DNA from: Allofranklinella schreckenbergeri
GTDB taxonomy: Bacteria; Pseudomonadota; Gammaproteobacteria; Burkholderiales; Burkholderiaceae_C
Length of the DNA stretch: 64,000 bases
Direction of reading: 5' to 3'
NCBI RefSeq assembly: GCF_003703475.1
Contig: NZ_RDQM01000001.1
Location: 83,044 to 147,043 of the forward strand
This document shows, one piece after another, positions 27,184-36,597 of this stretch. The notes beneath the pieces were generated by a model. It was not told the origin of the DNA. It was given only the letters and a program-made list of their open reading frames with translations, and did not search any database. The first letter of the stretch is position 1. Each line of letters opens with the position of its first letter. Position numbers and translations under genes: made by a program.

Positions 27184-27678
27184 ATGTTGATAAAAAGCCA
27201 GAAAGACTTTTTCTCCGGCTTGCTGTTCACCACTATCGGCGTGGTTTTTGGCATAGGCGCCAAGAGCTACACCATCGGCACGGCCGCGCGCATGGGGCCG
27301 GGCTACTTTCCCCTGATGCTGAGCGTGTTGCTCGCGGGCATGGGGGTGCTCATCATGCTTTCGGCCATTTTGCGCAGGCATCGCCCGCTCAATGGCGACC
27401 CCATCGGCCCCTGGGCCTGGCGGCCGCTGTTTTACATCCTGGCGGCCAACTTCGCTTTCGGCATTTTGCTGGTGGGCCTGCCCGCGCTGGGGATTCCGTC
27501 TTTTGGCCTGATGGTGGCCATTTATGCGCTGGTGCTCATCAGTGGCCGCGCCGCTTTCAATGCGTCGCTCAAATCCAGCCTGATCCTGGCCACGGTGCTG
27601 GCGGTGGGCAGCTACGTGGTGTTTATCAAGAGCTTGGGCCTGGTGCTGCCAGTCTGGCCCAGCTTCCTGGTCGGTTAA
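27184..27678 (+). CDS. tctB: Tripartite tricarboxylate transporter small membrane subunit TctB
   Basis: 164 residues with four hydrophobic segments and the TctB pattern: the N-terminal FFSGLLFTTIGVVFGIGAKS, then IGTAARMGPGYFPLMLSVLL. It is the small inner-membrane subunit of a TTT transporter for carboxylates, driven by an ion gradient and fed by a periplasmic TctC (Bug) binding protein. It starts behind AGGAG, immediately after a terminator hairpin, and is followed 12 bases later by tctA. No tctC is next to it. Confidence 0.9.
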   Translation: MLIKSQKDFFSGLLFTTIGVVFGIGAKSYTIGTAARMGPGYFPLMLSVLLAGMGVLIMLSAILRRHRPLNGDPIGPWAWRPLFYILAANFAFGILLVGLPALGIPSFGLMVAIYALVLISGRAAFNASLKSSLILATVLAVGSYVVFIKSLGLVLPVWPSFLVG

Positions 27679-27690
27679 GAAGGGGCGCGC

Positions 27691-29205
27691 ATGTCTGAAA
27701 TGCTTTCCAATCTGGCGCTGGGTTTCGAAGTCGCCTTCACGCTGCAAAACCTGCTGTATGCCCTGGTGGGCTGTTTGCTGGGCACGCTCATTGGCGTGCT
27801 GCCGGGCCTGGGGCCGGTGCCCACGATTGCCATGCTGCTGCCCATCACGTATGGGCTGGAGCCGGTGTCGGCGCTGATCATGCTGGCGGGGATTTATTAC
27901 GGCGCGCAGTACGGCGGCTCCACCACGGCGATTTTGGTCAACCTGCCGGGCGAGTCGGCCGCGGTGGTGACGGTGATCGACGGCTACCAAATGGCCAAAA
28001 AAGGCCGCGCCGGCCCGGCCTTGGCCGCTGCGGGCATTGGCTCCTTCATCGCGGGTTGCTTTGGCACTTTGTGGATTGCCGCGTTTGCCGTGCCGCTGAC
28101 CAAGGTGGCCTTCATGTTCGGCCCGGCCGAGTATTTCTCGCTGATGGTGCTGGGCCTGATTGGCGCGGTGGTGCTGGCCTCTGGCTCGCTGCTCAAAGCC
28201 TTGGCGATGATTGTGCTGGGCTTGTTGCTGGGCATGGTGGGCACGGATGTGACTTCGGGCGTGCCGCGTTATTCGCTGGGCATCCCCGAGCTGACCGATG
28301 GCCTGAGCTTTGTCGTCATCGCCATGGGCGTGTTCGGCTATGGCGAAATCATCGCCAACCTTTCGCACCCGCCCGAGCAGCGCGATGTGATGACCACCAA
28401 GGTCGAGGGCCTGATGCCCACGCCCGATGACTTCAAGCTGATGATGCCCGCCATCCTGCGCGGCACCATGCTGGGCTCCATGCTGGGCATCCTGCCCGGC
28501 GGCGGGGCCATGCTCTCGTCGTTTGCCTCCTACACGCTGGAGAAGAAAACCCGCCTGCGCCCGGGCGAAGTGCCCTTTGGTCAGGGCAACATCCGCGGCG
28601 TGGCCGCGCCCGAATCGGCCAACAACGCTGGCTCGCAAGCCTCGTTCATCCCGCTGCTGACGCTGGGCATCCCGCCCAACGCCGTGATGGCGCTGATGGT
28701 GGGGGCCATGACCATCCACAACATCCAGCCCGGCCCCGAGGTGATGACCAGCAACCCCGAGCTGTTCTGGGGCCTGATCGCCTCGATGTGGATTGGCAAC
28801 GCCATGCTCATCATCCTCAACCTGCCGATGATCGGCGTGTGGATCAAGCTGCTGACCGTGCCCTACAACTGGCTGTTCCCCTCCATCGTGCTGTTTTGCG
28901 CGCTGGGCGTGTACACCACCAACAACAACGTGTTCGATATCTGGATGGTGGGCATCTTCGGCTTCATCGGCTATTTGTTCCACAAGCTCGCGGTCGAGCC
29001 AGCGCCGCTGCTGCTGGCCTTCATCCTGGGGCCGATGATGGAGGAATACCTGCGCCGCGCCCTGCTGCTCTCGCGCGGGGATTGGTCGGTGCTGGTCACG
29101 CGGCCCATCTCGGCGGGGCTGCTCATCGCGGCCGCCATCTTGCTGGTCATCGTGCTCATGCCAGCCGTGCGCAGCAAGCGCGAAGAAGCGTTTGTGGAGG
29201 ATTGA
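27691..29205 (+). CDS. tctA: Tripartite tricarboxylate transporter large membrane subunit TctA
   Basis: 504 residues, about 11-12 membrane segments. Typical TctA stretches are GTLIGVLPGLGPVPTIAMLL near the N-terminus and GAQYGGSTTAILVNLPGESA, plus a second half with GSMLGILPGGGAMLSSFASY and ANNAGSQASFIPLLTLGIPP. It forms the carboxylate translocation pathway with TctB. Because tctC is missing here, the pair presumably works with a binding protein encoded elsewhere; Burkholderiales often carry many such orphan proteins. Substrate unknown. The stop is followed by repeat copy 10. Confidence 0.94.
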   Translation: MSEMLSNLALGFEVAFTLQNLLYALVGCLLGTLIGVLPGLGPVPTIAMLLPITYGLEPVSALIMLAGIYYGAQYGGSTTAILVNLPGESAAVVTVIDGYQMAKKGRAGPALAAAGIGSFIAGCFGTLWIAAFAVPLTKVAFMFGPAEYFSLMVLGLIGAVVLASGSLLKALAMIVLGLLLGMVGTDVTSGVPRYSLGIPELTDGLSFVVIAMGVFGYGEIIANLSHPPEQRDVMTTKVEGLMPTPDDFKLMMPAILRGTMLGSMLGILPGGGAMLSSFASYTLEKKTRLRPGEVPFGQGNIRGVAAPESANNAGSQASFIPLLTLGIPPNAVMALMVGAMTIHNIQPGPEVMTSNPELFWGLIASMWIGNAMLIILNLPMIGVWIKLLTVPYNWLFPSIVLFCALGVYTTNNNVFDIWMVGIFGFIGYLFHKLAVEPAPLLLAFILGPMMEEYLRRALLLSRGDWSVLVTRPISAGLLIAAAILLVIVLMPAVRSKREEAFVED

Positions 29206-29256
29206 TCCGCCCGCCCCCCACCACCTCATAAGCCGCCCGCCAGGCAGCTTTTCTTC

Positions 29257-29344
29257 AATTTACATATCAAACGAAAAACCAAAAACCGTTTTCGGCAACA
29301 TGGGTGGGAAGTTTTGAAATCCAATCCATCGTTTGATTTGTAAT
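29257..29344 (+). repeat. Dispersed AT-rich palindromic repeat, copy 10
   Basis: Left arm AATTTACATATCAAACGAAA, core ACCGTTTTCGGCAACATGGG, right arm CATCGTTTGATTTGTAAT. The outer arms are inverted over about 12 bases. It lies between tctA and the SDR gene. Confidence 0.8.
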
Positions 29345-29375
29345 CGTAATTTGCCAACCACACAAAGGAATCCCC

Positions 29376-30200
29376 ATGCAACTGGGCATTGAAGGCCGCT
29401 GGGCCTTGGTCTGCGGCGCCAGCGCCGGGCTGGGCTTGGGCTGCGCCCAAGCGCTGCTGGCCGAAGGCGTACACCTCGTCATCAACGCGCGCGGCGCGCA
29501 GCGGCTGGAGCAAACCGCTCAGGCCCTGCGCCAGCGCGCCCAGGCCCAGGCGCAAGCCACGGGCCAGCCCGCACCTCAGGTGCTTACCGTCGCCGCCGAC
29601 ATCACCGCCGAGCAAGGCCGCGCCCAGGCGCTGGCCGTGCCCGGCGGGCCGGGGGCGGATTTCGACATCCTCGTCACCAACGCGGGCGGGCCGCCGCCGG
29701 GCGATTTCCGCGAGTGGGGCCAGGCCCAATGGCAAGCCGCCCTGCAAGCCAACATGCTCACCCCCATCGCGCTCATCACCGCCGTCGTCGATGGCATGGC
29801 CGCGCGCGGCTTCGGGCGCATCGTCAATATCACCTCCAGCGCCGTCAAAGCGCCCATCGATGTGCTGGGCCTGTCCAACGGCGCGCGCAGCGGGCTGACG
29901 GGCTTTGTCGCCGGGCTGGCGCGCTCGGGCATCGCGCGCCAGGGCGTGACCATCAACAACCTGCTGCCCGGCAAGTTCGACACCGACCGCCTGCGCGCCA
30001 CCTTCGCCGCCCAAGCCGAGAAAAACCACACCAGCGCCGAAGCCATGCGCCAGCGCCAGATCGACAGCATCCCCGCCGCCCGCCTGGGCCAAGCCGACGA
30101 ATTCGGCGCCGCCTGCGCCTTTTTGTGCAGCCAGCAGGCGGGCTACATCACCGGCCAGAACTGGCTGATCGACGGCGGCGCTTATCCCGGCACGTTCTGA
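29376..30200 (+). CDS. Short-chain dehydrogenase/reductase family protein with atypical active site
   Basis: 274 residues with the classical SDR fold: cofactor motif GASAGLGLG (14-22), ADIT for the adenine ring (74-77), TNAGGPPPG (101-109) and the catalytic serine region ITSSAV (152-157). The YxxxK pair is not present: aligning GLSNGARSGLTG puts Ser167 at the Tyr position and Arg171 at the Lys position. I believe this is a feature of a subgroup rather than a sequencing error, because the surrounding residues are well kept. Reductase activity is therefore uncertain. It is 19 bases upstream of the HCCA-isomerase-like gene and likely cotranscribed with it. Confidence 0.85.
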   Translation: MQLGIEGRWALVCGASAGLGLGCAQALLAEGVHLVINARGAQRLEQTAQALRQRAQAQAQATGQPAPQVLTVAADITAEQGRAQALAVPGGPGADFDILVTNAGGPPPGDFREWGQAQWQAALQANMLTPIALITAVVDGMAARGFGRIVNITSSAVKAPIDVLGLSNGARSGLTGFVAGLARSGIARQGVTINNLLPGKFDTDRLRATFAAQAEKNHTSAEAMRQRQIDSIPAARLGQADEFGAACAFLCSQQAGYITGQNWLIDGGAYPGTF

Positions 30201-30219
30201 AAACCAGCCAGCACACACC

Positions 30220-30861
30220 ATGAACCCCGCTGCCATCGACTTCTACCTCGACTTCGCCTCGCCCTACGCCTGCCTGGCCTTCGACGCGCTTCCCCAGGCG
30301 CTGCAAGGCTGCGCCTGGCGTGTGCGCTATATCCCCGTGGCGCTGGGCGGGCTGTTCAAGGCGCACGGGCAGACCTCGCCCGCCGCCATTCCCGCCAAGC
30401 ACGACTGGATTCGCCGCCACACGCTTTGGCTGGCCCGCCAAGGCCAGCAGGCTGGCGCGCAAGACGGCCTGCCGCCCTTCGCCTGGCCCGAAGTGCACCC
30501 CTTCAACAGCCTGGGCCTGGCGCGCCTGGCGCTGGCGTGCAGCCTGGACGGCAGCATCAACCGCTACACGGCGGAGACGATTTTTCACCACGTCTGGCGC
30601 ACCGGAGGCGCCCCCGCACTGGATGCCCAGCGCCTGGCCGCGCTGGAAGAAGCCCTGCAAGCGCAGCTTCGCCCCGCCTTCCCCCTGGGCAGCGAGGCCA
30701 ACAAAAACCGCCTGCGCGAGAACACCGAGCAAGCCCAGCGCGCCGGCGTTTTCGGCGTGCCCAGCTACGTCATCAACGCTCAGATGCTCTGGGGGCTGGA
30801 CGCTCTGCCCATGCTGCGCGAGCTGGCCGAGCGCGCGCCCCAAGCGCCAACGCCGGTGTAA
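30220..30861 (+). CDS. 2-hydroxychromene-2-carboxylate isomerase / DsbA-like thioredoxin-fold protein
   Basis: 213 residues. It has the kappa-class GST/DsbA-like fold with the HCCA isomerase pattern: DFYLDFASPYACLAF at the N-terminus, including the conserved Ser that replaces the DsbA CxxC and binds glutathione. The C-terminal GVFGVPSYVINAQMLWGLD carries the cis-Pro loop. In naphthalene catabolism this isomerase opens hydroxychromene carboxylate, but many family members occur outside that pathway. No other naphthalene genes are here, so the substrate is open. It follows the SDR gene by 19 bases and is convergent with marR across repeat copy 11. Confidence 0.85.
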   Translation: MNPAAIDFYLDFASPYACLAFDALPQALQGCAWRVRYIPVALGGLFKAHGQTSPAAIPAKHDWIRRHTLWLARQGQQAGAQDGLPPFAWPEVHPFNSLGLARLALACSLDGSINRYTAETIFHHVWRTGGAPALDAQRLAALEEALQAQLRPAFPLGSEANKNRLRENTEQAQRAGVFGVPSYVINAQMLWGLDALPMLRELAERAPQAPTPV

Positions 30862-30945
30862 ATCCCTGCGCCCCATCCCGGCGTGGCCGTCCCAACGCCA
30901 AACCCATTCGGCCCGCCAGCACGCGCACCCAACTTCAAAATCAGA

Positions 30946-31026
30946 AAATTACAATTCAAAAAGAAAAATTATTGCCATGTTTTGGCAACATATTCAATAA
31001 ACAAAAAATACCTTGATTTATAAAAA
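30946..31026 (+). repeat. Dispersed AT-rich palindromic repeat, copy 11
   Basis: Left arm AAATTACAATTCAAAAAGAA, core TTGCCATGTTTTGGCAACAT (TTGCC/GGCAA stem), right arm AAAAATACCTTGATTTATAA. It lies between convergent genes. Confidence 0.8.
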
Positions 31027-31053
31027 AGAAACCGCACTCGCCCACCCCTTGCG

Positions 31054-31578
31054 CTACCCGCCCGCATAACTCTCCAGCGCAATGCGGGCGACGACGGCCA
31101 CTTGCTCGCCCACCGCTTCTTCAAACTCCCGCTCCGCCTGCACCACCGAGCGCTTGAACGCCCCCAGCCAATGCAAGCCGGTGTCGGTAAACACCACACG
31201 CACCGCGCGGCGATCGGCCGGATCGCTTTCGCGGCGCACCAGGCCCCAGGCTTCGCATTGATCGACCAAATCGGCCATCGCCTGCTTGCTCATGCCCGCG
31301 CGCTTGGCCAGCGTGGTGATGCGGTCGCCGCGCAGCGACAAATGCCGCGTGATGTGGATGTGCGCGGCGCTGACCTTGTTGCGCGCCGCCAGGTTCGACA
31401 GCGCCAGCGGCACCTGCGCATCGTGCGCCATCAGGTGCAGCACGCGCTCGTCAAAACGACGCATGGCATGGCCCAGCAGGCGGCCCAGGTGGGTTTGACG
31501 CCAAACGTCTTCGGGCGGAGGCACGCCGCTGATGGCGGCATCCTCCCAAGGCACGGGGATGGGGGCGATCTCTTGCAT
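31054..31578 (-). CDS. MarR-family transcriptional regulator
   Basis: I place the start at 31578 (MQEIAPIPVPWEDAAI, 174 residues); ATGs at 31602 and 31626 are possible. The winged helix-turn-helix lies in the middle: VSAAHIHITRHLSLRGDR, then ITTLAKRAGMSKQAMADLVD as recognition helix region and the wing RRESDPADRRAVRVVFTDTG. MarR proteins repress nearby genes and release DNA when a ligand binds. It is divergent from recA, and a palindromic MarR-type site lies between them. It may control itself and possibly the rightward promoter. Confidence 0.9.
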   Translation of the reverse strand: MQEIAPIPVPWEDAAISGVPPPEDVWRQTHLGRLLGHAMRRFDERVLHLMAHDAQVPLALSNLAARNKVSAAHIHITRHLSLRGDRITTLAKRAGMSKQAMADLVDQCEAWGLVRRESDPADRRAVRVVFTDTGLHWLGAFKRSVVQAEREFEEAVGEQVAVVARIALESYAGG

Positions 31579-31619
31579 AGGGCCGCGATGATAGGGGGCC
31601 ATGCCTTGGCTGCCGCAGC

Positions 31620-31638
31620 TAGTCAATCAAACTGACTA
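31620..31638. promoter_or_regulatory. Candidate MarR operator
   Basis: TAGTCA-ATCAAAC-TGACTA: a perfect 6-bp inverted repeat in the intergenic region between marR and recA, the typical size and symmetry of MarR sites. It abuts TATAAA (31637-31642), a possible -10 box reading toward recA. No CTGT half-site of a LexA box is present from 31501 to 31735. Confidence 0.55.
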
Positions 31639-31735
31639 TAAAAACCGAGGATGCAAATCCAATCCCCCCTACACTTGCCGCCAGCGGCGCCAAAGCGCGC
31701 CTTTGACCATGGATTTCACCTCAGGAACTACACGC

Positions 31736-32817
<1,082 letters not shown>

Positions 32818-32818
<1 letters not shown>

Positions 32819-33375
32819 TGCCCCCACCCACCGAAGGCCAGCCCCCCGGCGCACGCCGCACCCGCCCCCAGCCCAGCTTGCAGGCGCGCGCCCTGCAAGC
32901 GCTGGCGCGGCGCGAATACACATTCAGCGAACTGCGCCAAAAGCTCAGCCCCCATGCCCCGGATGCGCACGCGCAAGCCCATCTGGACGCACTGCTGGCC
33001 AACTTGCAGCGCAAAGGCCTGCTCAGCGACGAGCGCGCCGCCGCCTCGCTGGCGCGACAAAAAGCCAGCCGCTACGGCAACGCCCGCATCCGCCAGGATT
33101 TGAGGGCCAAAGGCGTGGACGCCGACACCATCAACGCCACGCTGGCCGAGCAAGACGATGAATGGGCGCGCGCGCAAGCCGTCTGGCGCGCGCGCTTTGG
33201 CGCCCACGCCCCGCAAGCAATGGATGAGGAAGCAGCCCCCACCACCCCCGAGCAACGCCGCGCCGCCTGGCAAGCACGCCAGAAGCAACAAGCCAAGCAA
33301 GCGCGCTTCATGCTCAGCCGTGGCTTTGCGCCCGATCTCGTGCGCAGACTGATGGATGGCGAGGCAGATGCTTGA
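32818..33375 (+). CDS. recX: Regulatory protein RecX
   Basis: 185 residues, slightly long for the family because of an insertion of about 25 residues (HAPQAMDEEAAPTTPEQRR) before the last helical repeat. The three-helix RecX repeats are visible (ALQALARREYTFSELRQKL; LLANLQRKGLLSDERAAASL; ARIRQDLRAKGVDADTI). RecX binds RecA filaments and inhibits strand exchange. Its ATG overlaps the recA stop, so translation is coupled. Confidence 0.93.
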
Positions 33376-33390
33376 AACGGCGCACCCAAG

Positions 33391-33472
33391 ACAAATTACA
33401 AATCAAAAGAAAAATCACTATATAACCATCAAGCCGAAAAATATTGGTATTTTTTCTTTTTGATTAATCAAT
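33391..33472 (-). repeat. Dispersed AT-rich palindromic repeat, copy 12
   Basis: Read on the - strand: arm TTGATTAATCAAAAAGAAAA, core ACCAATATTTTTCGGCTTGA, arm TTTTTCTTTTGATTTGTAAT. It fills the gap between the convergent recX and comM genes. Confidence 0.85.
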
Positions 33473-33477
33473 AAGCC

Positions 33478-35100
33478 CTACCCGCGCGCCCCCAGCAAAG
33501 CCCGCCGGTATTGGATGGCCTCGGCCACATGGGCCGGTGCGATGGGAATGGTGCCGGCAACCTCCGTGCCATCGGCCAAATCGGCAATCGTGCGGGCCAC
33601 GCGCAACACGCGGTGCATGGCCCGGGCCGACCAGCCCATTTTCTCGGCCGCGCTTTGCATCAATTGGCGCGCCGCAGGCTCCAGCGGCGCAAAGCGCTCC
33701 AGTGCTTTGCCTTCGAGCAAATGGTTGGCGCAGCCCTGCCTCGCCTGCGCACGCTGGCGCGCCGCTTGCACGCGCTGCTGAATCGGGGCGCTGGCCTCAC
33801 CCGGCGGCCCCTGCATCCACTCTTGCGGCGGCAGGGCCTGCACGTCGATATGAATGTCGATGCGATCGAGCAGCGGGCCGCTGATGCGCCCCTGGTAGCG
33901 CGCCACTTGATCGGGGGTGCAGCGGCAAGTGCGCGTGCGCGAGCCCCAATAGCCGCAAGGGCAAGGGTTCATCGCCGCAACAAGCTGGAAGCGGGCGGGA
34001 AATTGCGCCTGCCGTGCCGCCCGCGCGATGTGGATGGCGCCGGTTTCCAGCGGCTCGCGCAAGGCCTCCAGCGCCGCTTTGGGAAATTCGGGCAATTCAT
34101 CCAGAAACAGAATGCCTTGGTGCGCCAATGAAATTTCGCCCGGGCGCGGGGGTGAGCCGCCCCCCACCAAAGCCACAGCGCTGGCGGTGTGGTGCGGGCT
34201 GCGCATGGGGCGGGCGTTCCAGCGCTCCCAGCGAAACTGCCCACCCAGGCTGGCCATGGCGGCGCTTTGCAACGCTTGGGCGGGCTCCAGTGCGGGCAGC
34301 AACCCGGCCAAGCGCTGCGCGAGCATGGATTTGCCCGCGCCGGGCGGGCCGACCATCAGCACATGGTGCCCGCCTGCAGCCGCGATCTCCAACGCGCGGC
34401 GCGCGGCCAGTTGGCCTTTGACATCGGCCATATCGGGGTAGCTGGGCGGCGGCACGCCAGCGGCAGGCTTCAGGCGCGTCATGCCAGGCCCTTCCGCCCC
34501 GCCCGCCTCCGCATCCCCGGGCTGGGGGCGGAAAAAAGCCACCACATCCAGCAAATGCCGGGCGCGCCAGACCACGGCATCGGGCGCCAGCGCGGCCTCC
34601 TGCGCGCTGGCCGGGGGCAGTACCCATTGCAGCGGCGTGGCGTCTTGGGTTTGCGGCTCTGCACCAGGCCAGCCCGCCATGTCTGGCTGCGCCTGCGGAT
34701 CGTCCGTTTGCGCGGCCAGCACCATCGGCAACGCACCGCGCACAGGCCGCAGCGCGCCGGAGAGCGACAGCTCGCCCGCAAAGGCGAAGCCTTCCAGCCG
34801 CGCCGCCTCGATTTGACCGCTGGCAGCCAGAATGCCCAGCGCAATGGGCAGATCGAAGCGGCCCGAGTCCTTGGGCAAATCGGCAGGCGCCAGATTGACG
34901 ATGATGCGCTTGTTGGTCGGAAATTCCAGCCCGCTGTTGAGAATGGCCGAGCGCACACGCTCGCGCGCCTCGCGCACCTCCACATCGGCCAAGCCCACCA
35001 GCGTGAAACTGGGCAGGCCATTGGCCAGGTGGACTTCCACGCTCACCGCCGGCGCTTGCAGCCCCAGCAAGGCGCGGCTATGCAGTTGGGCCAGTGCCAT
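33478..35100 (-). CDS. comM: ComM/YifB-family Mg chelatase-like AAA+ ATPase
   Basis: 540 residues. The N-terminal ChlI-like domain (VEVHLANGLPSFTLVGLAD) is followed by an AAA+ module with Walker A GPPGAGKSMLA, Walker B GILFLDELPEF and the Cys-rich MNPCPCGYWGSRTRTCRC, then a C-terminal Mg_chelatase_C domain. ComM is a hexameric branch-migration helicase that helps integrate DNA in natural transformation. It is about 35 residues longer than the E. coli protein owing to a Gln/Ala/Pro-rich insertion around 135-165. It is divergent from the TPR-methyltransferase gene. Confidence 0.94.
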   Translation of the reverse strand: MALAQLHSRALLGLQAPAVSVEVHLANGLPSFTLVGLADVEVREARERVRSAILNSGLEFPTNKRIIVNLAPADLPKDSGRFDLPIALGILAASGQIEAARLEGFAFAGELSLSGALRPVRGALPMVLAAQTDDPQAQPDMAGWPGAEPQTQDATPLQWVLPPASAQEAALAPDAVVWRARHLLDVVAFFRPQPGDAEAGGAEGPGMTRLKPAAGVPPPSYPDMADVKGQLAARRALEIAAAGGHHVLMVGPPGAGKSMLAQRLAGLLPALEPAQALQSAAMASLGGQFRWERWNARPMRSPHHTASAVALVGGGSPPRPGEISLAHQGILFLDELPEFPKAALEALREPLETGAIHIARAARQAQFPARFQLVAAMNPCPCGYWGSRTRTCRCTPDQVARYQGRISGPLLDRIDIHIDVQALPPQEWMQGPPGEASAPIQQRVQAARQRAQARQGCANHLLEGKALERFAPLEPAARQLMQSAAEKMGWSARAMHRVLRVARTIADLADGTEVAGTIPIAPAHVAEAIQYRRALLGARG

Positions 35101-35176
35101 GTGTATGCCTCCTCAAAAATGCGAATTCCGACAAGCCTTCATAATGCGCCCCTTTTGCATCGCCCGCCCAAACTCC

Positions 35177-36502
35177 ATGGACACCAACACTACGCTGCAA
35201 GAGCGCATCAAAGCCAACGATCCCTACATCAACCAAGCCTACCAACTGCTGGCGCAGAACAAGACCAAGGAAGTCGCCACGCTGTTGAACCATGCGCAGC
35301 GCAACACCACCGACGACCCGCGCATTTACATGATCGGCGCCCAACTGGCCGAGCGCACAGGCCGCTACGACGATGCCCTGCAAGCCCTGGAGCACGCGGT
35401 GGCGCTGACGCCGCAATGGTGGCCCGCGCAGTTGGAATATGGCTTGCTGCTGGCGCGGCTGGATAAATACACGCCCGCGCTGGAGCAGGCGGAAAAAATC
35501 TTCGCCCTGGAATCCACCGAACGCATGGCGCTGGCAGGCGTGATCGACATCGCCATCCGCTGCGGCGACCTGGGCAAAGCCGCGCAATACAACCGCCGCG
35601 CCCTGGAGGTATACCCCGACGACCCCGTGCTGGAGCTGAACCTGGCCCGCACCTTGCACCACAGCGCCCAATACGAACAGGCCCTGCCCCTGTGGGATCG
35701 CCTGATCGAGCGCGACCCCGAAACCATCGCCGCCCGCTATGGCCGGCTGCACAGCTTGATGGCGCTGGGGCGGCTGGAACAGGCGCGCGCCGATGTCGAG
35801 CACCTGCTGCACATCGATCCGCAAAACCCGGTTTACCTGTACTACCAGCAAGTGGTCAATGGCCAGCCCCCCAAGACACAGCCGCCCGAGCTGGTGCGCG
35901 AGCTGTTCGACGCCATGACGCAAAACTACGATTTGCACATGGTGCGCCGCCTGCGCTACGAACTGCCCAAGCTGATCGCGCAGCGCATCCTGGAAATCTT
36001 CCCCGAGCGGCAATTCAACCTCTTGGACCTGGGCTGCGGCACCGGCTTGCTGGGCCTGTACCTGGGCGCCATCAACGGCGCCATGGTGGGCGTGGATGTT
36101 TCCCGCGAGATGATGCAGCGCGCCTCCCTGCTGCGCGTGTACGACAAATTCCACAGCGTGGACCTGACCGACGCTGTGCGCGACACGCCCGCCAGCCTGT
36201 ACGACATCGTCACCGCGCTGGATGTGTTCCCCTATATCGGCGATCTGTCGCCCATCATTGGCAACGTCCACCGCATCCTGCAAAACGACGGGTTTTTCTT
36301 CTTCTCCACCGAGGCCGCCGCCGAAGCCCCCAACGGCTACGTCTTGCAGGCCAACGGGCGCTACGCACACAGCCGCAAATACCTTGAGCAACTGCTGGCC
36401 GATGCAGGCTTTGCCATGGCCACACTGGAAGAAAAAACCCTGCGTTTCGAGGCCGACCAGCCCGTCAAAGGCTATGTCATCACGGCGCAAAAAGGCCACT
36501 AA
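35177..36502 (+). CDS. TPR-repeat SAM-dependent methyltransferase
   Basis: The start at 35177 (MDTNTTLQERIKANDPYI) gives 441 residues; 35143 is an alternative. The N-terminal half (about 20-230) is made of tetratricopeptide repeats (for example RIYMIGAQLAERTGRYDDAL, ARYGRLHSLMALGRLEQARA). The C-terminal half is a class I methyltransferase with motif I NLLDLGCGTGLLGLYLGAI and VGVDVSREMMQRA. TPR-methyltransferase fusions of this type occur widely in Proteobacteria; the substrate is not known to me, but the TPR part suggests a protein partner. It is followed by repeat copy 13. Confidence 0.85.
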   Translation: MDTNTTLQERIKANDPYINQAYQLLAQNKTKEVATLLNHAQRNTTDDPRIYMIGAQLAERTGRYDDALQALEHAVALTPQWWPAQLEYGLLLARLDKYTPALEQAEKIFALESTERMALAGVIDIAIRCGDLGKAAQYNRRALEVYPDDPVLELNLARTLHHSAQYEQALPLWDRLIERDPETIAARYGRLHSLMALGRLEQARADVEHLLHIDPQNPVYLYYQQVVNGQPPKTQPPELVRELFDAMTQNYDLHMVRRLRYELPKLIAQRILEIFPERQFNLLDLGCGTGLLGLYLGAINGAMVGVDVSREMMQRASLLRVYDKFHSVDLTDAVRDTPASLYDIVTALDVFPYIGDLSPIIGNVHRILQNDGFFFFSTEAAAEAPNGYVLQANGRYAHSRKYLEQLLADAGFAMATLEEKTLRFEADQPVKGYVITAQKGH

Positions 36503-36510
36503 GCACACAA

Positions 36511-36597
36511 AAATTACACAACAAAGGAAATAAAAAATTCAATTTCGGCAACACGAGCAATAAAAATTGAAATTTTTATTTCCTATTGATTGAAAAA
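36511..36597 (+). repeat. Dispersed AT-rich palindromic repeat, copy 13
   Basis: Left arm AAATTACACAACAAAGGAAA, core TTCAATTTCGGCAACACGAG, right arm TTTTTATTTCCTATTGATTG. The inner GGAAATAAAA and TTTTATTTCC are perfectly inverted over ten bases. Confidence 0.85.

Noticed and set aside
27142..29229. Long - strand frame opposite tctBA
   Set aside because: Low-complexity His/Gln/Arg-rich translation without motifs; the + strand has both transporter subunits with ribosome sites.
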